Origin: Amanita rubescens
Lineage: Eukaryota; Basidiomycota; Agaricomycetes; Agaricales; Amanitaceae
DNA: 64,000 bases
Assembly: GCA_015039365.1 (NCBI GenBank)
Contig: WION01000197.1
Coordinates: 38,448 to 102,447, forward strand
Direction of reading: 5' to 3'
The stretch's first letter is position 1; each line of letters opens with the position of its first letter. Under the pieces are notes generated by a model. It saw nothing but the letters and a program-made list of their open reading frames with translations, was not told the DNA's origin and did no database searches. Both the position numbers and the translations under genes were made by a program. Of the stretch, positions 56,224 through 64,000 are shown in pieces.

Positions 56224-57786
56224 ATGTCGTCTCCATCTGCTAACTTCGAGACATTCGAAATGGGGCCTTTTACCGTGCCTCGAATTTGGAATGGCCTCTG
56301 GCAACTCTCGAGTAACGCATGGGGAACTGCGTCCAGCTCGCAGATCCGCGCAGCCATGGAGAGATACTCCAAAGTTGGCTATATCGCTTATGGTATGTAC
56401 TGTTCATCTCTTTTAAAACCAGACTTTCACAATCATGCTCTTTTTCAGACATGGTAAGGTACACTCCTATTTCGATAGACTTCGTCATTAATATGTCCGC
56501 GTCCTGTTACTGCGACTATCGTCTTAGGGTGGGAATTTTGTAATTTCCCAAATCTAACTTCTTAATCTAATAATCAATCTCTAGCTGACCATTATGGGAG
56601 CGCCGAGATTTTATTCGTGGGTATTAAGAGTCTCCTGGGAACGTCATTTTGACGTGTCATAACGACAGGGTCGATTCCGACACGAACATCCTCAACCTAA
56701 CTCGATAATAGGAGCAACGAAGTGGTGTGTTTTCAAGAAGGGCGAAAACATAACGCGCTTGGAAGTCATTCGTTGCGTGCGGGAACGAATGAAACGAATG
56801 AGGACTAGCCGAGTAGACCATCTCCAGGTACGTTCGGCTCGTTAGCCTTTTTTTATGATGGCCGCGTCTTAAACCCGGTTTAGTTTCACTGGCAACACTA
56901 CTCGAACAAAAATTACATGTTCTGTTTGAACGTACTTCGCGAACTTCAGCAGAATGGCATGATCGCATCGATCGGATTGTGCAACTTTGATAGTGCCAGA
57001 ACAGATGAAATATGCACGAATTTGGGGCCTGGCGTCATAACTACAAACCAGGTTCAGGTAAGCTCCTGAAAACGTTAACATGAGCCCCGCGTAAACTATA
57101 TTCCTCCCCCCTATTTGCGCAGTTTTCGCTCATCGATTTGCGCCCACTTTATGGAATGTCGGACGTATGCAAAAAACATAATTTAAAACTTTTAACGTAT
57201 GGCACCTTGGTAAGCTGAACTCAGTGAATACTACCACTTTTCGCTCACTCAGTCTAATAGTGTGGCGGATTCTTGGCAGATCAGTGGGTTGGACTGCCAG
57301 AACCGGACCCATACGGAGATAAACTATCCCCTTCCCAACGCAAGGTGAGGCGAGGCTATATCGCTTGTAAAGTCTCCGTCTTACGTGCGATCTTCACAGT
57401 ATCTCGATATTATCGTTAACGCATGGGGGACCTGGGAACTGTTCCAGTCATTGTTGCGACTTCTTCGAAAGATTGGTGACCGTCATGGCGTAACCGTGTC
57501 AAATATCGCAACACGTTGGGTCTTGGACCATTCTTTTGTGGGAGCAGTTATTATTGGTACGTGCGCGCACTCTATTTTTCGGCTGTCAAGTTAATCTTGC
57601 CGATAAGGCGCACGTTTGGGTATTACGGATCATGCCGTGGACAATACGAAAGTCTTTAGCTTCAGCCTTACGGCTCAGGATAAGGAGGAAATCAACGAAT
57701 TATTAAAGCACTCGAACGGCCCCAGACTGATTCATACCATTGGTGATTGCGGAGCGGAATATCGTGGCAACAGAACCTCGAGCTAG
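56224..57786 (+). CDS. Aldo/keto reductase family protein (possible one-base frame defect)
   Basis: Exons join to about 340 residues of an aldo/keto reductase: IWNGLWQLSSNAWG at the start, AYDM plus ADHYGSAEILFGRF (catalytic Asp and Tyr), IGATKWCVFKK (Lys), DHLQFHWQHYS (His), then GLCNFDSA, TTNQVQFSLIDLRP, LTYGTLCGGFLADQWVGL, ATRWVLDHSFVGAVIIGAR and a short C-terminus. These enzymes reduce carbonyl compounds with NADPH in the cytosol. At the junction between AYDM (5-base microexon ACATG before GTAAGG, 56449-56453) and CTGACCATTATGG (56584), normal GT-AG splicing leaves the frame one base short. Either an unusual splice site is used, or a G has been lost and the gene is newly broken. Confidence 0.65.
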
Positions 57787-60029
57787 AGCACTATCTTAAT
57801 ACGCTGGTCGTCTTAAACCTTGTTTTAGAAAAAATAGTTATCAATATATTACATTGGATGGCATCTGTTCCCACATAAAGGCTTTTTGCGAGTCAGAATT
57901 AATAATAGTAAGTCGACCAATCGAGGAAGGTGTACGATAATCGCGCTAAATTAAATGACGCATGTGTTGGCTGAGATAACCCTATCAAAGATCTACACCG
58001 TAAGAGGGACCCTTGAGTGGTTATTATTATGCCCGAGATAAAGGGGGCACGTTGCTTGCTCCTCCGCCCTGCAACGACTGGGAAGGAGTCGTTACAGTTT
58101 TGACAGTGACGTTGCTATATCTTGCCTCGTAATTTAACATTATTCACAAGGTCTGGTCCGAGTCCCTGAGAACCTCGCTGCCATGCCATCACTTTTGGCA
58201 CTATTGGCCCGCGAATTACAATGAGCATATGCGAATGAACGGTTTTAGCGAGGAGCGAGACAAGCGAACGCTCAGTGCCATCTCCACGGCACGGCACTTC
58301 AATCTAAAGTTTTGATGACTATTATATTGCGAGTCCGATCGAAATAAGAGCACACGACCGTAGCTAAATCCGACAATGATTCACTACGATCTGGCGCACC
58401 TAAAGAGACCGACCACACCACATACATGAGGTTTAGACAGGCAGCGACAGATAAGCCAAATAACTGGCTCTACGCGCCACCATCCATTTCCTTTTTGCCA
58501 ACATCAACCATGCACCATCACTGTATTGCTACCCACATGGCTGCGCCTCATTTGACCCTTCGTTCACGCTGCTTTGAGCGCCTGAGCAACGGCCACCCGG
58601 TTTTCTCGTTACAATCAGCCCTGATGTTACCGGTCCCTGCCAGAGAAGGTATGCGCCTCATGGCAGAAAATCAGCACGTAGGGTCGCGATTTCCACTCCC
58701 ACAAATGACGTTCCGTATATTTCCCCCCCCAGTCGCAGGGTATCTGGGTGTGACTGTGACTCAATAGGCTTACTTTCTACATTCCTGCGTATTATCTGCG
58801 CATCTGACTCCTAGGTCAGTGGTAATAGACGGACTTTAGCGAAAAGGCTAGAAGTGTTACTATTTCTTCTGATAACTGAGGGGCGCTTGGGAATTGGTCC
58901 ATAGAACCACTGTTCAAGAATTTTCTGCCGAATCGACCTGCCTATTGGGTTCGCGGTGCCGTGGAATTTGTGCGGCGGGTGCAGGTATATGCATCGTGGC
59001 TAGGCACGCCATTTGCCGTTCTTGTCACCTGATCATGGCGACAGGTCTCCGGGCCTCTTCCTAGCGCTTCTCCTGGCCGCCACTGTGCCTTCATACTTCT
59101 TGGATTGGTCCCGTATGCTTCTAGCTCATAGAAGCAGATTAAAAAAGAGAGGTAATGGACAAACTCGCGATGGGACCCCGCTGTCACAAATTTGCTGTGC
59201 TTGAGAATCTACATTCAATCTTGGAAATATTGCTGTGCAACGTGATCCAAATGTCCTGATCTGCAAAAGTTTTGATGTCGATATTATCGGCCGTGCTGGA
59301 AATTTCTTCACAGACGTCGACTGAATGGCGTGGAGGGCTGAGAAAACCAAATCAAAACTTGTCTATGGGTGAAACACGTGGGAACAAAATAGGCATGGTG
59401 ATGGCCTCTAGCGCGAGCCACGTTTTCCAGAGTCAACATCTCATGAGAGAAGCAAAGGTAAACTGCGACTATAGGTGTGAGTGTGACGGCCCAGTGCTGC
59501 GGTGGCGAAATGCCTCCGCGCGCCGCCAGACTCTTAGGACTGACATACCTCTTTCACCGTTGGCTGAGCGGAACTTACCGGTTACCGCGCCTCAATCAAG
59601 ACGCCTAGAAAACGTTTTCAGGGATTGAAAAGCAGGGAGTCCGATGAGGGAGGATGCTTAGGAGATTCGATCCCACGCGCGGACTCGCGCTGCAAATCTT
59701 TGAGCCAGCATTGTATAGATAGACATCCTGACGAGCGGGGTCAGCAGGGTGACTGATTGCCTCGTGTACACCCTCGTCGCAACCCTACATCCGTACATCG
59801 GGCGAGGTGACGAGATTGCGCCCAACGTCAACAAAATTTATCCTGGCATTCGACGCACACTCAGAATAAACTCGGAAACGCATGCGAATGTTTCATTCCA
59901 TTGAATTCCCCTATAAAACTACACGTTTTGCTATGTAAAACCCATGTCGTGAATGGTTGGATGGAGAAAGAAATGCCTTGAGAATGTTTAAAAATGTGAG
60001 TGGTATCAAAATGTTAGATCTAGGTAACG
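57787..60029. other. No gene recognised (2.2 kb)
   Basis: Only isolated frames without motifs; nothing consistent with an exon chain. A tRNA B-box-like word at 59667 was examined and rejected. Confidence 0.45.
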
Positions 60030-63000
60030 TTATAGTCGAGTTGTAGCAAATGATGCAGGCAGGCGCTGAATGGGCTGAAGCTTGCGTTTCAGCTCACGAA
60101 GAATGGACGTCCTCGGATACCATCCGCGGAAGGCATCTCTCAACTGAACGATCTCTTTAGAAAAGAAGTGAACAACGCGCTGATCGGCAATGACATCGCG
60201 TAGGGCCCATGGTATCTATTCATAATTAGGTGGTAGATGTGATGCAACGAACAAGGTACATTACCTCATAATCATTTTGTTCTTGGCGTGCATTGAATGG
60301 CTCCAAGATAAGGTCCGGATGCTCTTCCAATCCGTCATTGGACAAGAAAAGGTACTTCACCGCGAGGCTATCGGTGACATTAACAGATGGTCACACTCGA
60401 CCAGAATGAACACTTACGCGTACGTTGCAATCTCTTCATAGGCTGTAGAATGTCCAACTCCATTCAACGAGCCCGCGGTTGCCTCCGAGAGATGAGCGAG
60501 AAGCCCGCTATCAGATATCCCCGAATTAAGTATGCGAAGGAGTAGCACAAGAAGGTTGGCAAGGAAATCAGAAGAGCTGATACCGGAGTATATTGACATC
60601 AATGACGACATGCAAATATAGTGGAAGACGTACTGATACGCGTCTCCATCGATATACAATGCCCGAAGTATCAATGGATGTGAAGCGGCGGTAAACACGC
60701 CCGAGTAGATCGGGACAACTTGGTCGTTCAACGACGCCACATACACCATCTTGACTCCGTTGCCTAGAACGTTGCTGAGCGCCCGAACGTAGTCTTTGGA
60801 TACTTCGCCTTCAGTATTCTGTTACGTAATACATCAGTAACGTCAACCTGACCAAAAACAAGAGCGTGTCTACCTGAAACTCGAAAAGTTCTCGAGCAGC
60901 TGGTGATTCAATGTACTGCAAATACGTAAGCCGGAGAAAGGGACCAGAAACACTCGACCAATGCCTACCTGGAAGTAGGGCTGAAACAATGACGTTGTAC
61001 TCAAGTACCGCAAAGGCCCCAAATGGATACCGCACATGGCCAAACAGCAAACTTTCTGGGGCCTAGGCACTGGTGCCGTATTCATCCCACATGCAGGCGA
61101 GAACGAACTTGCGGGCCCCGGGACGACACCGTTTCGCGCCGTCCGAATGTGTTTCTCACTGATGAGACGGTCCAAAAGGTGAGTCGAAACAACAGACCCC
61201 TGAGAGTGCGTTGAGAGGAGAATTGCATCTGCGGCATGAATATCGTCCATCCATTCCTGATTCTTCAATAGATTATCATATAACCTAACCAGAAACCCTT
61301 TCGTCAATGCCCACAAATTCCCGGATAGAAAATGACCCGGGCTTACTTGTCAACTCGCCGGTTTATCGTCCCCTCTCCTTCCAACGGAATCTTCGTAACT
61401 TTCTCCAGCTTAACATTATGTTCACTCTGGAACTCTTCCAGCGCCTGGACCATCATATTAGCAAGCTTGCTACTAGTTCCCGTTGGCTACGCCGCAGCTC
61501 CATCAGGACACGATACGAATCGGAGATAACCGCCAAACACTCACTTCGCCGATGACAGTACGCATCACGGCACCTCAATTCAACCGCTTCCGTATCAGCA
61601 AAACTTGGCAAATGCATCCAAAAGGCTATTAGCATACCTGGAAACCATCCATGAACACCGATCACGACAACTCGTTTGCAGCCGCGCAAGACATCCTTGT
61701 CGAGGGTTGCACCAGCCTGGGCCGCATCCAGCACGTCCCAAGCTCGCGGCAGCGCCTTTCCAAATTCATGGTGTTCTCTGCGACACAGGCTTACTTAGTA
61801 ACCCGTTGAAAAAGAGAAAATAAGAATTGTACCTCTCGCGTTCCAAACTGCTTGCACGTCTTTTACCCTTATCTTTGCGCCCCTGACCGCCACCGAGTAT
61901 CGGCCAATCACTTCTACCGCCACTGAACAGCATCCCACTAACGTACTGAACCGTCTTCGTAAGCGTACCAGGTTCTGGACGAGGAACCACGTTCCTAGGT
62001 GCCGTATGGAACGCATCTTGCCATGTAGGAAGAATAAGGTTCGGGGGTGGTGGAGGCGTAACCTGCTTTTTGGAAGTCGACGATGGCGTCGGAGAAACTG
62101 ACTTGGGTGAATCAGGCTTCTTGCTGTTACCATTAACTTTGGCGTTGGTAAGTGTAAGCGATGCTCGCTTGACCAATGATGTTGTGCTCTTGGGCGAAGA
62201 AGACAATGAACCCGCGGTAGCCAGAGTATCTTGTCTAGGTGGAGTTGCTGTGCCGCTTGTGCCGTTTATCTCCATTGCTGGAGTCACTGCACCCGACCGT
62301 TGACCAACTGATTTGATGCTAGACGTATCAGAGCCAGTATCTTGCTCGGTCCGAGGTTGACTCCCCCTAACTTTCCCTCTGCCTCGAACCAAGGTAGCAA
62401 CCAAACTCTGAGAAGGAGGAGCTGGAGAAGTGGGCTTTATCTCCTTGGCCTTTGGAATTTCGATTGGCACGGGGACAGGCTGAGAAGGAGGAGGAACGCC
62501 GTCGTCACTAATATCCATAACCTCCATCCCGTTCTCGTCAACTTCGGTGGTTTTAGTACCGATTTGGATTAGAGAGTCGGGGCTGGGCCCCTCGATGGAC
62601 TTGACTACCAGCGTTCTGGAAGTTCGAGAAGCGAAGAAAGATAACCAGCTAGACCGATGTGTGTCCATAGTCGCCACAATCGGATTGATCTCCACGGTAC
62701 CCATTATGGAAGGCGACGGCACGGACTCGGACGAATCAGCGACGGTCATCTGGATTTCCGCCTCACTCGGTATATGCTCGACGCCACTTTCGTCCGCAAC
62801 AGGCCGATGGGTAGAATCGGCTTCCAGACCTTTCTCATCGCGGTGGTTCTGAGCCGGTTTTTCGTCCCGTTCATCAGGTTGTGCATCAGTCAAACTTCTT
62901 TCGCCACCATCACGAGCAGCATCAGTCGAACTCCTTTCGCCACCATCACGAGCAGCATCAGAAGCATACGAAGATCCATACCACGACCAAGGGTTGAACC

Positions 63001-63905
63001 AAGCGCCACCACCCACGTGTAGCTGATCCTGTCCCTGATCCTGCTTTTCGCCTTCGCGGCTTGGAGCACCTTGCTCCGCCAAGGATTCATCGCGAGATCC
63101 TCGCATCCCTGAGTTCAGGCTTGAATCCGTCGCGGCGTGCGTTCCTGAAGACGGTGATAGGGCCTGAGATGGGGCCGTCGTTAAAGCCGTGCCTTTCCCG
63201 CCATTTTCCCAGGTTACTTGATCGCCACCGGGTTCACGGTCACCAGTTGCATCCACAGTTGCTGGACATGAAGGTGAAGCTGCCAAGCAATTAGACTTGA
63301 TTTGGAAATAAGCACTAGCTCAAGACGCACTCATGACTTGTTTATCTCCGTCGTCATTGCCATTTCCATCAGTGGCATTGATGATACCCACGCCCGAATC
63401 GGGATTTGAGTTTGAACCCATATCATCATCTACCCTAGAAACCTTTTCGGCGGGAGGCACTTCTGTAACACCAGCATTTGTATTCCGGGACGCTGAGGGA
63501 CTACTTCTCCAGCCGATGTAATCCCACCAGGATGTTTCGACTACCGTTTCTGATAGCGTCGATGGATGGAGAAGACTGTTCGCATCCTTCCCTGTTGATG
63601 CTGGGCCCGGGTCAGCAGGGACCACGATAGTATCAGACTCGTCCGGCGTCGGGTTCGCTGGATCGTGGTTGTTCGACGGCGGAGGGGGCGTGAGATGGTT
63701 GCAATTAGGCACAACTGCCGAGTCCCCGCCTCCCACTGTCGATTGATCACCACCAGGAGAGGTCGACTGATATAGATCACCATGTGCTCTATCTGATAGT
63801 GTTGCAACGCCTTCCGCATGATGTTCGGCGCTGGGAGCACCTGGGGTAGAACTAGATTTGCTCTCATTCTCATGTCTTAAACCTTGTCTGTCGTGATCTG
63901 TGCCT
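60030..63905 (-). CDS. Conserved fungal alpha/beta-hydrolase-like protein (5' end uncertain)
   Basis: The gene runs from the right edge leftwards in many exons. The first ~600 residues are low-complexity (Ser, Pro, Asp, Thr) and include a paired DAARDGGERSSTDAARDGGE repeat. The conserved half begins CKRVVVIGVHGWFPG. It continues ALEEFQSEHNVKLEKVTKIP, WMDDIHAADAILLSTHSQGS (His-Ser-Gln-Gly-Ser, a nucleophile-elbow-like motif), HLLDRLISEKHIRTARN, VCCLAMCGIHLGPLRYLSTT, MVYVASLNDQVVPIYSG, LSEATAGSLNGVGHSTAYEE, and ends KRKLQPIQRLPASFATTRL-stop. This order is a widespread, uncharacterised fungal family of the serine-hydrolase fold. The most upstream readable exon starts after an AG near 63906, so the first exon may lie beyond the window. 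Confidence 0.7.
62885..62962 (-). repeat. 33-base tandem duplication in the hydrolase-like gene
   Basis: TTTCGCCACCATCACGAGCAGCATCA occurs twice, 33 bases apart, in frame, giving two copies of the eleven-residue unit DAARDGGERS(S/L)T. Confidence 0.8.
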
Positions 63906-64000
63906 ATTTACAAACAGTCTTAGTCGGGCAAAAATAGACGGCAATTAAAAACAACACACGATGCACGTCAGGATCGTCATTACACGTGCTACCACCATGA

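Noticed and set aside
59660..59710. tRNA-like B-box word AGATTCGATCC
   Set aside because: No T-stem, anticodon stem or acceptor stem can be paired around it.
1..64000. CRISPR array, prokaryotic operons, rRNA genes
   Set aside because: No regularly spaced repeats, no ribosome-binding-site pattern and no rRNA-like conserved stretches; gene structure is eukaryotic throughout.

Overview
The window is nuclear DNA of a filamentous basidiomycete, most likely an Agaricomycete (mushroom-forming fungus). The evidence is intron structure and gene content: many GT-AG introns of about 44-60 bases, a TET/JBP-type DNA dioxygenase, a Crinkler/RHS-like NTPase, a Plavaka transposase, a DUF6532 protein, F-box/LRR families, a GMC alcohol oxidase, and secreted proteins carrying a signal peptide. 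No bacterial, rRNA or tRNA gene was found. All functional names come from reading motifs by eye; no database search was possible.

Layout. 1-10 kb: the tail of an unknown gene, a possible solo LTR, a head-to-head pair of F-box-like/LRR paralogues, a signal-peptide protein with a kinase-like fold, and then gene debris (duplicated LRR tails, a mitochondrial carrier broken by a local inversion, a decayed coiled-coil gene, an apple-domain-like remnant). 10-18 kb: a TET/JBP dioxygenase, a 5'-truncated farnesyltransferase beta gene, an eroded minus-strand gene and a Crinkler-like gene. 18-26 kb: a secreted protein made of two related modules, a STE7-like MAP kinase kinase, a Ser/Thr-rich single-pass membrane protein, the full-length farnesyltransferase beta gene (in inverted orientation to the truncated copy) and an isoprenylcysteine carboxyl methyltransferase. 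26-38 kb: three F-box-like paralogues, a chimeric F-box/methyltransferase remnant, an apparently intact Plavaka transposase and a DUF6532 gene. 39-49 kb: a small hypothetical gene, a multi-pass membrane protein, a GMC oxidoreductase and a hot-dog thioesterase. 48.6-55 kb is a gene-poor stretch. 55-64 kb: a small hypothetical gene, an aldo/keto reductase and a conserved fungal alpha/beta-hydrolase-like protein that runs to the window edge.

How parts may work together. Farnesyltransferase beta, a STE14-like methyltransferase and a STE7-like MAP2K lie within 6.5 kb. They correspond to CAAX modification (as on mating pheromones and Ras) and the pheromone MAPK module, but proximity is the only evidence of a link. 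The region is strongly rearranged: a 2.15-kb inverted duplication with an 8.4-kb spacer, a 1.8-kb duplication of methyltransferase plus F-box, a 230-bp dispersed repeat that abuts one breakpoint, and local inversions. The most unusual items are the TET/JBP gene, the Crinkler-like gene, the two-module secreted protein with repeated intron positions, the secreted kinase-like protein and the torn carrier gene.
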